Of a stretch of 6,997 nucleotides of DNA, positions 1 to 6,194 are shown piece by piece. The position numbers and the translations under genes are program-made. The notes beneath the pieces are model-generated. The model was not told where the DNA came from, did no database searches, and worked only from the letters and a program-made list of their open reading frames with translations. Where the stretch lies: positions 1 to 6,997 of the forward strand of contig JANTFY010000121.1 of assembly GCA_024763185.1 (NCBI GenBank). Reading direction: 5' to 3'. The stretch's first letter is position 1. The number at the start of each line of letters is the position of its first letter. Source of the stretch: Gammaproteobacteria bacterium. GTDB lineage: Bacteria > Pseudomonadota > Gammaproteobacteria > GCA-001735895.

Positions 1-597
1 AACCAGCTTAAACTGGTCGAAGAAACCCTGCTTAACCGGATCGCTGAGCTTGAGCAGCGCAATGAAACCCTGGTTAAGAAAAATGCTCAATTGGAAGGCA
101 GCAGCAAGATTGAACACGATGCCTACGAAAAGGCCAAGCAATCGCTGGTCACCTTGCAAAAAGAGATTCTGGCGCAGAAGGAACAACTGGTTTTTTATCA
201 GGGTATCGTCAGCCCGGAGCAATTGGCACTGGGTATTAATATTCAATCAATGGAATTGAATAAAAAAAATGACCTCGGTCTATACTCCTATAAGCTGGTG
301 CTGTCGAAACGAGGCAAAAGCGACCAGTATGTAAAAGGAACGATTGATTTAAAGTTAAAAGGTCAGGTTGCAGGTAAGCAGAAGAATCTTGCCCTGGAGA
401 AAATAAAGCAGGAATATAATAAAAAAGATACCAAGTTTTCTTTTCGGTATTTCCAGGTTTTCGAGGGTGAGATTTTATTGCCTGAGGGATTCGAGCCTTA
501 TGATGTCGAGCTGGTGATCAAACCAACGACCAAAAAAATCAAGAATTTTTCAGAAACAATATCATGGGCAGACTTATTGCCCGGAGGCAACGAATAA
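1..597 (+). CDS. DUF6776 family coiled-coil protein (5' end outside window)
   Basis: The reading frame is open from the first base to a TAA at 595-597, giving 198 residues with the N-terminus missing. Roughly the first 65 residues are rich in Glu, Gln, Lys and Leu with heptad-like spacing and should form a coiled coil. The motif FYQGIVSPEQ (about residues 66-75) begins the conserved C-terminal part, which continues through a beta-rich region with FRYFQVFEGEILLPEGFEP and ends at WADLLPGGNE. I recognise this as the DUF6776 pattern, a family found next to bactofilin and erpA in Pseudomonas-like genomes. Such proteins usually have an N-terminal membrane helix, which would lie outside the window. 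No biochemical function is known to me. The downstream bactofilin start overlaps this stop by one base, so the two are almost certainly co-transcribed and translationally coupled. A function with the bactofilin at the envelope is inference. An internal TTG at 91 could be called as a start, but the coiled coil runs through it. Confidence 0.85.
   Translation, partial: NQLKLVEETLLNRIAELEQRNETLVKKNAQLEGSSKIEHDAYEKAKQSLVTLQKEILAQKEQLVFYQGIVSPEQLALGINIQSMELNKKNDLGLYSYKLVLSKRGKSDQYVKGTIDLKLKGQVAGKQKNLALEKIKQEYNKKDTKFSFRYFQVFEGEILLPEGFEPYDVELVIKPTTKKIKNFSETISWADLLPGGNE
583..587 (+). promoter_or_regulatory. Ribosome binding site that decides the bactofilin start
   Basis: GGAGG lies inside the last codons of the upstream gene, nine bases before the ATG at 597. 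It is the strongest Shine-Dalgarno match near this start and is the reason for preferring 597 over the in-frame ATG at 564, which lies upstream of it. Confidence 0.75.
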
Positions 598-1037
598 TGT
601 TCGGAAAAAAGAAAAATTTCAATTCGGCCAGGATCGATACCTTAATCGGTCAGGGCACGGAAATTTCAGGTGATCTCGTATTCTCTGGTGGCTTGCATGT
701 GGATGGCAAGATTATCGGCAATGTGAATGCGCAGGAAGGCAGTGATGCTTTACTGATTCTCAGCGAGTTTGGTCATATCGAGGGCGATGTAAAAGTCCCT
801 AATATGGTGCTTAATGGTGAAATAATTGGTGATGTGTTTGGTTCCAACCGGGTCGAGCTGGCCCCCAAGTCACGTATCAATGGCAGTGTCTATTACAACC
901 TGATTGAAATGGCCATAGGCGCCGAGGTTAACGGTGGCCTGGTGCATGAAACGAGTGAAAACCTGGCGCCAAAACGCCTGGAAAACAAGTCAAACGAGAC
1001 TAAAACCAGTGCGCCTGGCGAACTGGCCACCGAGTAA
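597..1037 (+). CDS. Bactofilin (polymer-forming cytoskeletal protein)
   Basis: This 146-residue protein fits the small single-domain bactofilin family (DUF583). Bactofilins polymerise without nucleotide into beta-helical filaments, often at the inner membrane, and act as scaffolds in cell shape or wall remodelling. A short polar N-terminus (MFGKKKNFN) leads into a central repetitive beta region at about residues 18-118, with recurrent Gly-hydrophobic turns such as SGDLVFSGGLHVDGKIIGNV and LNGEIIGDVFGS. The C-terminal tail (about 119-146) is charged, low in complexity and probably disordered. I chose the ATG at 597 because GGAGG lies at 583-587, nine bases upstream, and because MFGKKK is a typical bactofilin start. 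An in-frame ATG at 564 would add 11 atypical residues and overlap the upstream gene further. The start overlaps the upstream TAA by one base (TAATG). The stop codon abuts, and by one base enters, the IscR-like operator of erpA. Confidence 0.92.
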   Translation: MFGKKKNFNSARIDTLIGQGTEISGDLVFSGGLHVDGKIIGNVNAQEGSDALLILSEFGHIEGDVKVPNMVLNGEIIGDVFGSNRVELAPKSRINGSVYYNLIEMAIGAEVNGGLVHETSENLAPKRLENKSNETKTSAPGELATE

Positions 1038-1061
1038 TAGTTGACTAATTTAGTCAGGAAA
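1037..1061 (+). promoter_or_regulatory. Probable IscR type 1 operator upstream of erpA
   Basis: Aligned to the published E. coli IscR type 1 consensus ATASYYGACTRWWWYAGTCRRSTAT (Giel et al., from memory), 23 of 25 positions agree; only 1059 and 1061 differ. The core is the perfect palindrome TGACTA-ATT-TAGTCA at 1042-1056. In E. coli, [2Fe-2S]-IscR binds type 1 sites upstream of iscR, erpA (yadR) and nfuA (yhgI) and represses them when Fe-S supply is adequate. The location 40 bases before erpA and the overlap with a -35 hexamer fit repression of erpA. The match is seen directly; binding is inferred. The iscR gene is not in this window. Confidence 0.82.
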
Positions 1062-1069
1062 GTTATCGT
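1041..1069 (+). promoter_or_regulatory. Candidate sigma-70 promoter of erpA
   Basis: TTGACT at 1041-1046 (5 of 6 to consensus) is followed after 17 bases by TATCGT at 1064-1069 (4 of 6). Transcription would begin near 1076, leaving a leader of about 25 bases. The -35 lies inside the IscR-like palindrome, the arrangement expected for repression by promoter occlusion. The weak -10 keeps confidence moderate. Read-through from the bactofilin transcript is also possible, since no terminator separates the genes. Confidence 0.5.
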
Positions 1070-1100
1070 TTTCCCAATTGCAGTTTTTTTGGATAGATAG

Positions 1101-1484
1101 ATGGTTAGTGTAAATATCAATGCAAACTTCGGTGTTCCGCTCAATGCCAATGCGCCCACCGTGCTGGAGTTCAGTGATGCGGCGGCTAATAAGGCAAAGG
1201 CGTTGATCGAAGACGAGGGCAACAACCAGTTGAAGTTACGGGTGTTTGTCCAGGGAGGTGGCTGTTCCGGTTTTCAGTACGGTTTTACCTTTGATGAAAA
1301 GGTTAATGATGGAGATCACCGGGTCGAAAAAAATGGCGTTACTCTGGTGGTGGATCCCATGAGTTATGAATACCTGGCGGGTTCAGAGGTTGATTACCAG
1401 GAAAGCCTGGAAGGCTCCATGTTTGTGGTCAATAATCCAAATGCTACCACGACCTGTGGTTGTGGTTCTTCTTTTTCTGTTTAG
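1101..1484 (+). CDS. erpA: Iron-sulfur cluster insertion protein ErpA (A-type carrier)
   Basis: The 127-residue protein is an A-type Fe-S carrier that receives clusters from the ISC scaffold and delivers them to cytosolic apoproteins; in E. coli these include the isoprenoid enzymes IspG and IspH. The three conserved cysteines are present: Cys55 in QGGGCSGFQYGF, and Cys119 and Cys121 in the C-terminal TTCGCGSSF motif. The family core starts near residue 22 (LEFSDAAANKAKALI) and includes VVDPMSYEYLAGSEVDY. The N-terminus is about a dozen residues longer than in E. coli ErpA (about 114 aa). The ATG at 1101 has only a weak GGA at 1091-1093. Because of the extension a later start is conceivable, but no better Met or Val with a ribosome site is evident before the core. 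Presence of all Cys residues, the ErpA-type context (anmK, tyrS) and the IscR-like site favour ErpA over IscA or SufA. Confidence 0.95.
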   Translation: MVSVNINANFGVPLNANAPTVLEFSDAAANKAKALIEDEGNNQLKLRVFVQGGGCSGFQYGFTFDEKVNDGDHRVEKNGVTLVVDPMSYEYLAGSEVDYQESLEGSMFVVNNPNATTTCGCGSSFSV

Positions 1485-1493
1485 GTTAAAAAA

Positions 1494-1542
1494 AGACTTG
1501 CATAAAAAAGCCTGCTTTAAGCAGGCTTTTTTATGCAAGTCT
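1494..1542. terminator. Bidirectional intrinsic terminator, perfect 22-bp inverted repeat
   Basis: The arms 1494-1515 and 1521-1542 are perfect reverse complements around the loop TTTAA. The inner part is a classic terminator: a GCCTGC/GCAGGC stem flanked by six A on one side and six T on the other, so it provides a U-tract in both directions. The outer eleven or so bases of each arm (AGACTTGCAT and its complement) extend the pairing beyond the A/T tracts. It lies 9 bases after the erpA stop and 16 bases after the minus-strand barrel gene's stop, so it can end both convergent transcripts. Confidence 0.93.
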
Positions 1543-1558
1543 GAATAGGTTCGTTACA

Positions 1559-2296
1559 TTAAAAGTGTAAATAACCATTCAGGAAAAGCCCATCATATTC
1601 AAGATTGGTGTTCAAATCATTGGCGTCTTCCAGGTCGATGCTGAAGGTTTTAATACCACCCTCTATGCCCAGGCCGATTTTTGATTCATAACCGATTATC
1701 AGGCTGGAGTCTTCTGAAGAGTTATCACCAATACTGAGTTGCTGAATATTAGCGCCTACATAGAATCCGCTTAAAGGAAGGTCAAAACGGGCCGCAAGAT
1801 AAAGCATGGGAATGGTTTCATCGACATCAATACTATCCGTATTTGCGCCATCGCTGATGGAGACCTTACCGTCAAATTTTTTCAGATCGAGACCCAGGTC
1901 AATATTGATCCAGTTATCAAGTAGTTCGTAATACAGCACAATGTCGTTATGTGACAAATCGAGGTTCGATTCTATATTTCCTGAATAGGGTTGACCATTA
2001 AAAGTGACTGAGGTATTGGATGAACTGGATGCGTCAAGATCACTCCCTGAATATTTGACATTGGGCAGCATGGGCACGGGATGTTCGAAGCTAATGTTGA
2101 GCGATGTAGCATTATAATCGTTATATCCCAGATCATCTTCAAGCCTGATAGTACTGTCACCTTCTGAGCTAAAAGATCCCGTAATATCGGGGGTCCAGTG
2201 GTTGGCGCCAATATTCAAGCCAACAAAATCCGCACTGAGCGGGCTGCTCAGCGATATGGCTATTAATGTGGGTAGCACGGTCCTTGTTAGGCTCAT
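1559..2296 (-). CDS. TIGR04219-like outer-membrane beta-barrel protein
   Basis: This 245-residue protein has a Sec signal peptide (hydrophobic stretch at about residues 7-20, likely cleavage after LSSPLSA at residue 22). The mature part alternates polar and hydrophobic residues in beta-barrel fashion and ends in GYLHF, with the terminal Phe and aromatic pattern of a BAM recognition signal. Segments such as FEHPVPMLPNVKY (about 70-82), DLSHNDIVLYYELLDNWINIDLGLD (split here: LSHNDIVLYYELLDN then WINIDLGLD, about 113-137), IPMLYLAARFDLPLSGFYVGA (about 162-182; Pro163 and Leu173 central) match my recollection of the TIGR04219 family. Substrate and role are unknown; a small barrel is supported, a pore is not shown. 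It lies 61 bp downstream of anmK on the same strand and ends at the shared terminator. No clear Shine-Dalgarno precedes the ATG, which is placed by the signal peptide. It appears to be an addition to the otherwise Pseudomonas-like gene order. Confidence 0.85.
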   Translation of the reverse strand: MSLTRTVLPTLIAISLSSPLSADFVGLNIGANHWTPDITGSFSSEGDSTIRLEDDLGYNDYNATSLNISFEHPVPMLPNVKYSGSDLDASSSSNTSVTFNGQPYSGNIESNLDLSHNDIVLYYELLDNWINIDLGLDLKKFDGKVSISDGANTDSIDVDETIPMLYLAARFDLPLSGFYVGANIQQLSIGDNSSEDSSLIIGYESKIGLGIEGGIKTFSIDLEDANDLNTNLEYDGLFLNGYLHF

Positions 2297-2327
2297 AATA
2301 AGGTTCGTAAAAATTAGTAGACTATAA

Positions 2328-2355
2328 ATTTTAACATATGCAGTTTGACTGTCTA
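2328..2355 (-). promoter_or_regulatory. Candidate promoter of the outer-membrane barrel gene
   Basis: Read on the minus strand, TAGACA (2355-2350) is followed after 16 bases by TAAAAT (2333-2328), giving 4-5 of 6 matches in each hexamer. The start of transcription would lie about 30 bases before the ATG at 2296. The gap is AT-rich, so chance matches are likely. No terminator is visible between anmK and this gene, so co-transcription from upstream is an equal possibility. Confidence 0.35.
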
Positions 2356-2357
2356 TG

Positions 2358-3482
2358 CTAATAGTAAACGGCGCCGAGAATTGTGACCTTTTTCGAATTT
2401 GTCACCGAAGGCAGGTTACCCGGTTTTTGATTTAAGGTTCGATGTGCAAGCCATGCAAAAGCAGTTGCCTCGACCCAGTCAGGGTGAATCCCCAGTTTTT
2501 CAGTTGTATTCATACTGATAGTGTCGGGTAGGTGAGCATGAAGTCGCTCCAGCAGGTACGTATTTTTAGCACCACCTCCACAGACAAAGCACTCTTGAAT
2601 GGTGAGCGGCAGGCCAGCTATGGAATCGGCAATGCTGTGAGCGGTTATTTCAACCAGGGTTGCCAAGGCATCTGTTGCCTCAACATCATGCAACCCAAAT
2701 TGATCCAACCATTGCGGGGAAAAATAATCAGTTCCGGTAGATTTTGGTGATGCCAGGTTAAAGTAAGGTTCCTTTGTCATAACTGAAAGCAGGTGTTCAT
2801 GTAAAATTTTGCCGCTGCGGGCCAGTTTTCCTTCATGATCGTAGTCGCGCTTGAAAAACGCGCGGGCCATGTGATCGATCAGAGTGTTTCCAGGGCCGGT
2901 ATCAAAGCCAAAGACAGGCTGGTCGATATCGGCAGGCAGGCAGGTGATATTGGCAATACCGCCAATATTTAATATCACCCGGTTTTTTTCATTCGAGCGA
3001 AATACTTCATTATGAAAAGCAGGTGCCAGCGGTGCTCCCTGGCCCTGAAGCGCAACATCGCGACGCCGAAAGTCGGCTGCCACGGTCAAGCCGGTGCGGG
3101 CTGCAATGATATTGGGGTCACCTATCTGCAATGTGTAGGGTGTGTGCTTATCTATGCTGTGGCGAATGGTTTGACCATGAGAGCCAATGGCGCGGATATC
3201 CTTTTTATCAATGCCATAGTTCGTAATAAATTGCTCTATGACTTCCGCATAAAGTTGACCCAGTCGCGTATCTGTCTGGCACATCTGGGTGATTGTGGAC
3301 TGTGGGTCCAGCACCAGTTGTTTGAGCTCTTGTTTAATGGCTTCAGGGTAAGGCGTAAATTGACTGGCTAATAAATGGGGGGGTGATTTCTGTGGAAATA
3401 AGACCGCTACAAGATCAATACCATCCATGCTGGTTCCGGTCATAGTGCCGAGATAAATATCGCTGCCGCCGGTGGAGTTCAT
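2358..3482 (-). CDS. anmK: Anhydro-N-acetylmuramic acid kinase
   Basis: AnmK opens the 1,6-anhydro ring of anhydro-MurNAc and phosphorylates it with ATP to MurNAc-6-phosphate, in cytoplasmic recycling of peptidoglycan fragments. The 374-residue length is normal. Motifs in order: N-terminal phosphate-binding loop GTMTGTSMDGIDL (about 12-24), SHGQTIRH (101-108), DFRRRDVALQGQGAPLAP (138-154), NIGGIANIT (172-180), FDTGPGNTLID (193-203) and CGGGAKN (301-307). Asp194 in FDTGPGN corresponds to the catalytic Asp of the P. aeruginosa enzyme (Asp182 there, from memory). The residues usually needed for catalysis look intact. The ATG at 3482 is the first Met before the kinase motif and follows the mepM stop by 9 bp, so both are probably one transcript. 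No Shine-Dalgarno is obvious, which may mean translation is coupled to the upstream gene. The Thr in MTGTS replaces the more usual Ser and is conservative. Confidence 0.96.
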   Translation of the reverse strand: MNSTGGSDIYLGTMTGTSMDGIDLVAVLFPQKSPPHLLASQFTPYPEAIKQELKQLVLDPQSTITQMCQTDTRLGQLYAEVIEQFITNYGIDKKDIRAIGSHGQTIRHSIDKHTPYTLQIGDPNIIAARTGLTVAADFRRRDVALQGQGAPLAPAFHNEVFRSNEKNRVILNIGGIANITCLPADIDQPVFGFDTGPGNTLIDHMARAFFKRDYDHEGKLARSGKILHEHLLSVMTKEPYFNLASPKSTGTDYFSPQWLDQFGLHDVEATDALATLVEITAHSIADSIAGLPLTIQECFVCGGGAKNTYLLERLHAHLPDTISMNTTEKLGIHPDWVEATAFAWLAHRTLNQKPGNLPSVTNSKKVTILGAVYY

Positions 3483-3491
3483 GAAGGGTCG

Positions 3492-4901
3492 TTACTCATT
3501 AACGGGCTTCAGGCTTGCAACGGTTTCATCTTTCATCAGATGGAGCATGGACAGGTAGGTTTTTATTTGCTGATTAAAGTGCGTTTTATAAGCCTTATCG
3601 ATAGGTTCAGCAGCCGGTAGTTTTACCGTGAGCGGGTTGCGATGTGTGCCATGAACCCTGAATTCGTAATGCAGGTGCGGTCCAGTGGCGAGTCCGGTGC
3701 TGCCTACATAACCAATAACCTGTCCCTGTTTAATGCGCTTGCCTTTCTTAATACCTCGAGCGTAGCGGCTCATATGTGCATAAACGGTCGTATACTTGTT
3801 CCCATGCTGAATGAAAACGGTTTTGCCGTATCCACCCTTGGTGCCTTTGAATTTGACCTTGCCATCGCCAGACGCGCGGATAGGCGTTCCGCGGGCGGCT
3901 GCATAGTCAACACCCTTGTGCGATCGCCACTTGGACAATACCGGGTGCCAGCGTTTGCGAGTAAAACGCGAGCTGATCCGTGAAAACTTGACCGGGCTTC
4001 GCAGGAAGGCCTTGCGCATACTTTTACCCTCGGGCGTGAAGTATCCGCTTTCCCCTTTCGGATCCGTGTAATAAACCGCCTTGTAAAGCTTGCCATTATT
4101 GACGAATTCAGCAGCCAGGATTTTGCCATTGCGAATCTTTACGCCGTCTTTATAGAGCTCGTTGTAAACAATGCCAAAACGATCGCCTTTGCGGATGTCC
4201 AGGGCAAAATCAATATCCCAGCCAAAGATGCCGGCCAGTTCCATAATGATGTTTTCAGGTATATCGCTTTTTGCAGCGGCTTCAAACAGTGAGGATGTGA
4301 TTTCGCCGGACTTGTAAACCGGGATGGGTTCCAGCGGGTGATGCAATAAATCGCTACTCAATGAATCATCCTGTTGCCGTTCTAGCACGAGGGTTTGTGT
4401 TAAATCCGGCATGTATTTCAAGCTGACGAGTTTGTTGTCGTCATCAACCAGCATGGATATGTGCTGCCCCGGACGAATCCGGGTGAGTTTTTTGGTTTGC
4501 TCGTTCAGGTTGGCCACTTTATAGGTTGTCGTGGCATCAAGACCCGCATCGGAAAAAATAGAGGCCAGGGTGTCTCCGGATTTTATCTGTACGGATTTCC
4601 AGGCTGAAGCAATGCTATCCTGAACCGGATTCTGGAGGCTTTCAGGTAGTGGCTCCGAGTCTATTTTGCTGGGCAGCAACACGGAATAGTGTAATCGTGA
4701 CTGCTTAAGGTTAGAATCCTCGATCCTGGCTGACCCATCGGGCAAGAGAAAAAGAAACAGGTATACCGCTCCAATCAGTGTCAGTAGCGCTGTCAGTCCC
4801 CTGATAAGGCGATTGATATGAAAAGGCGAAGAAGTTCGACGTTTCGGACGGAGAATTGGTGGGGCTTGTCTTGATTTGAAATCAAGGTCTAGGTAACTCA
4901 T
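3492..4901 (-). CDS. mepM: M23 peptidoglycan DD-metalloendopeptidase, MepM-like
   Basis: The 469-residue protein is a membrane-anchored periplasmic zinc hydrolase expected to cut peptidoglycan cross-links so that new strands can be inserted. A basic cytoplasmic N-terminus precedes one transmembrane helix (about 36-53). Next come a LysM/OapA-like domain beginning VQIKSGDTLASIF (about 104-152), a Csd3-like middle domain with a second GD repeat RKGDRFGIVY (about 195-290), and the M23 catalytic domain (about 305-425). The zinc and catalytic residues are complete: HKGVD gives His328 and Asp332, YAHM gives His376, and GPHLHYEF gives His409 and His411. A C-terminal extension of about 45 residues (IDKAYKTHFNQQIKTYL and on) follows. 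The position between tyrS and anmK matches PA0667/MepM of Pseudomonas, a substrate of the CtpA protease; such turnover here is inference. It is divergent from tyrS. The ATG at 4901 has only a distant AGG upstream, and the charged N-terminus before the helix supports this start. Confidence 0.93.
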   Translation of the reverse strand: MSYLDLDFKSRQAPPILRPKRRTSSPFHINRLIRGLTALLTLIGAVYLFLFLLPDGSARIEDSNLKQSRLHYSVLLPSKIDSEPLPESLQNPVQDSIASAWKSVQIKSGDTLASIFSDAGLDATTTYKVANLNEQTKKLTRIRPGQHISMLVDDDNKLVSLKYMPDLTQTLVLERQQDDSLSSDLLHHPLEPIPVYKSGEITSSLFEAAAKSDIPENIIMELAGIFGWDIDFALDIRKGDRFGIVYNELYKDGVKIRNGKILAAEFVNNGKLYKAVYYTDPKGESGYFTPEGKSMRKAFLRSPVKFSRISSRFTRKRWHPVLSKWRSHKGVDYAAARGTPIRASGDGKVKFKGTKGGYGKTVFIQHGNKYTTVYAHMSRYARGIKKGKRIKQGQVIGYVGSTGLATGPHLHYEFRVHGTHRNPLTVKLPAAEPIDKAYKTHFNQQIKTYLSMLHLMKDETVASLKPVNE

Positions 4902-4966
4902 TCAGTATGATCAGCCTGTCGCTACATCAGGTAGTAGCATTAAAGTATTAATATCGAGGTTTAACT
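4902..4966. promoter_or_regulatory. Divergent control region between mepM and tyrS
   Basis: Only 65 bases separate the two start codons, so the promoters must be packed here or extend into a coding end. The stretch 4938-4955 is AT-rich and offers -10-like words for tyrS (TAAAGT at 4941-4946 and TATTAA at 4947-4952), but no convincing -35 at correct spacing. A small inverted repeat, GCTAC 4921-4925 with GTAGC 4934-4938, lies in the middle. I see no tyrosine T-box: the leader is far too short. Exact promoters cannot be assigned by eye. Confidence 0.4.
4956..4959 (+). promoter_or_regulatory. Ribosome binding site of tyrS
   Basis: GAGG at 4956-4959 lies seven bases before the ATG at 4967 and fixes that start; no competing in-frame start lies between them. 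Confidence 0.7.
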
Positions 4967-6166
4967 ATGCACTCTATTGAAGATGCGTTGCAGCAAATCC
5001 AGCGAGGCGCTGACGAAATTCTAGTGGAATCGGAGCTGATAAAAAAGCTCAAAAAGGGTCAGCCGCTAAAAATAAAAGCCGGATTTGATCCAACGGCGCC
5101 GGATTTGCACCTGGGGCATACGGTTTTGATCAATAAGCTCAGACAGTTCCAGGATCTCGGGCATGAGGTATTGTTTCTGATTGGGGATTTTACTGCGATG
5201 ATTGGTGACCCGACCGGCAAAAGCGCTACGCGACCACCTCTAACCCGTGAAGATGTACTCGAAAATGCCAAAACCTATGAGCACCAGGTGTTCAAAATTC
5301 TTGATGCGCAGAAAACCACGGTATTGTTCAATTCCCAGTGGATGGGGGAGATGAAAGCCTCGGATATGATCCAGTTGGCCGCCAAGCATACTGTTGCCAG
5401 GATGCTGGAGCGCGATGATTTTAGTAAGCGCTATAAAAGCGGCCAGTCGATCTCGGTGCATGAATTCCTTTATCCGCTGGTACAGGGTTACGATTCGGTA
5501 GCGATGAAGTCCGACGTCGAACTTGGCGGGACAGACCAGAAGTTTAACTTGCTGGTCGGGCGCCAGTTACAGGAAGCGTATGGACAGGAGCCGCAAATTT
5601 GCCTGACCATGCCAATCCTGGAAGGCCTGGATGGGGTGCAAAAAATGTCCAAGTCATTGAATAACTATATCGGTATCACCGATGCACCCAATGACATGTT
5701 TGGCAAGATCATGTCGATCAGTGACGACCTGATGTGGCGTTACTTTGAATTGTTAAGTTTCAGAAGCCTGTCTGAAATCAATACATTGAGGCAGGAGGTC
5801 GAACAGGGTAAAAACCCAAGAGATGTGAAATTTCTGTTGGCCGAAGAAATTATTACCCGTTTTCATGATGCCGAGTCCGCTGCCAATGCCCAAAGTGATT
5901 TTATAAAGAGATTTCAGAAAGGTGCGATACCTGATGATTTACCGGAAAAGAGAGTCAGCATAGAAGAATCTTCAATAGGAATAGCGGCCCTGCTCAAAAT
6001 GACCGGCCTGACCAGCAGTACCTCAGAAAGCTTTCGAATGATCAAGCAGGGGGCGGTGAAACTGGATGGCCAGAAGGTTGAAGACAAAGGTTTGATGCTG
6101 GCAAGAAGCAGCGAGGTCATAGCGCAGGTGGGCAAGCGCAAATTCGCAAAAATTACGATTGAATAA
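4967..6166 (+). CDS. tyrS: Tyrosyl-tRNA synthetase, type 2 (TyrZ-like subgroup)
   Basis: This class I synthetase charges tRNA-Tyr with tyrosine in the cytoplasm. The 399-residue length and motif set fit the type 2 bacterial TyrRS subgroup, which has KMSKS where the E. coli/B. subtilis TyrS type has KFGKT. Visible landmarks are FDPTAPDLHLGH with the HIGH-type signature HLGH at 48-51, LIGDFTAMIGDPTGKS (71-86), the tyrosine-pocket region YDSVAMKSDVELGGTDQKFN (175-194) and KMSKS at 226-230. A C-terminal S4 RNA-binding domain covers about 336-397 (FRMIKQGAVKLDGQKVED within it) and should contact the tRNA. All catalytic motifs are intact. The gene starts after a GAGG ribosome site, is divergent from mepM, and stops only 28 bases before the -35 box of the rRNA promoter. 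No terminator is visible behind it, so its transcript may run into the rRNA leader. Confidence 0.97.
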   Translation: MHSIEDALQQIQRGADEILVESELIKKLKKGQPLKIKAGFDPTAPDLHLGHTVLINKLRQFQDLGHEVLFLIGDFTAMIGDPTGKSATRPPLTREDVLENAKTYEHQVFKILDAQKTTVLFNSQWMGEMKASDMIQLAAKHTVARMLERDDFSKRYKSGQSISVHEFLYPLVQGYDSVAMKSDVELGGTDQKFNLLVGRQLQEAYGQEPQICLTMPILEGLDGVQKMSKSLNNYIGITDAPNDMFGKIMSISDDLMWRYFELLSFRSLSEINTLRQEVEQGKNPRDVKFLLAEEIITRFHDAESAANAQSDFIKRFQKGAIPDDLPEKRVSIEESSIGIAALLKMTGLTSSTSESFRMIKQGAVKLDGQKVEDKGLMLARSSEVIAQVGKRKFAKITIE

Positions 6167-6190
6167 AAAAAATAAAAAAAAACGAAAATA
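6165..6190 (+). promoter_or_regulatory. A-tract UP-like element of rRNA promoter P1
   Basis: Runs of eight A (6165-6172), nine A (6174-6182) and four A (6185-6188) occupy the stretch directly upstream of the P1 -35 box. This is where the alpha-subunit C-terminal domains of RNA polymerase bind UP elements in strong rRNA promoters. The element begins within the tyrS stop codon. Its role is inferred from position and composition. Confidence 0.65.
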
Positions 6191-6194
6191 GTCG

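Noticed and set aside
564..596. Upstream in-frame ATG for the bactofilin
   Set aside because: It would add 11 arginine-rich residues that only reflect the other gene's sequence; the ribosome site at 583-587 and the family start MFGKKK point to 597.
893..1225. Minus-strand open frame of 110 codons across the bactofilin end and erpA
   Set aside because: It is antisense to two well-supported genes, has no recognisable domain, and is an overlap artefact.
2532..3371. Plus-strand open frames opposite anmK
   Set aside because: They are Cys-rich, without motifs or ribosome sites, and lie opposite fully conserved AnmK motifs.
4921..4938. Short inverted repeat GCTAC/GTAGC between mepM and tyrS as an operator
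   Set aside because: Five-base arms with an eight-base loop are expected by chance; kept only as a note in the control region entry.
4902..4966. T-box or other tyrosine-sensing leader before tyrS
   Set aside because: The gap is only 65 bases; there is no room for a T-box and no specifier loop or antiterminator is seen.
6165..6190. A-rich run as an intrinsic terminator of tyrS
   Set aside because: There is no GC-rich stem before it, and on the plus strand it would give A rather than U residues; an UP-like element fits better.
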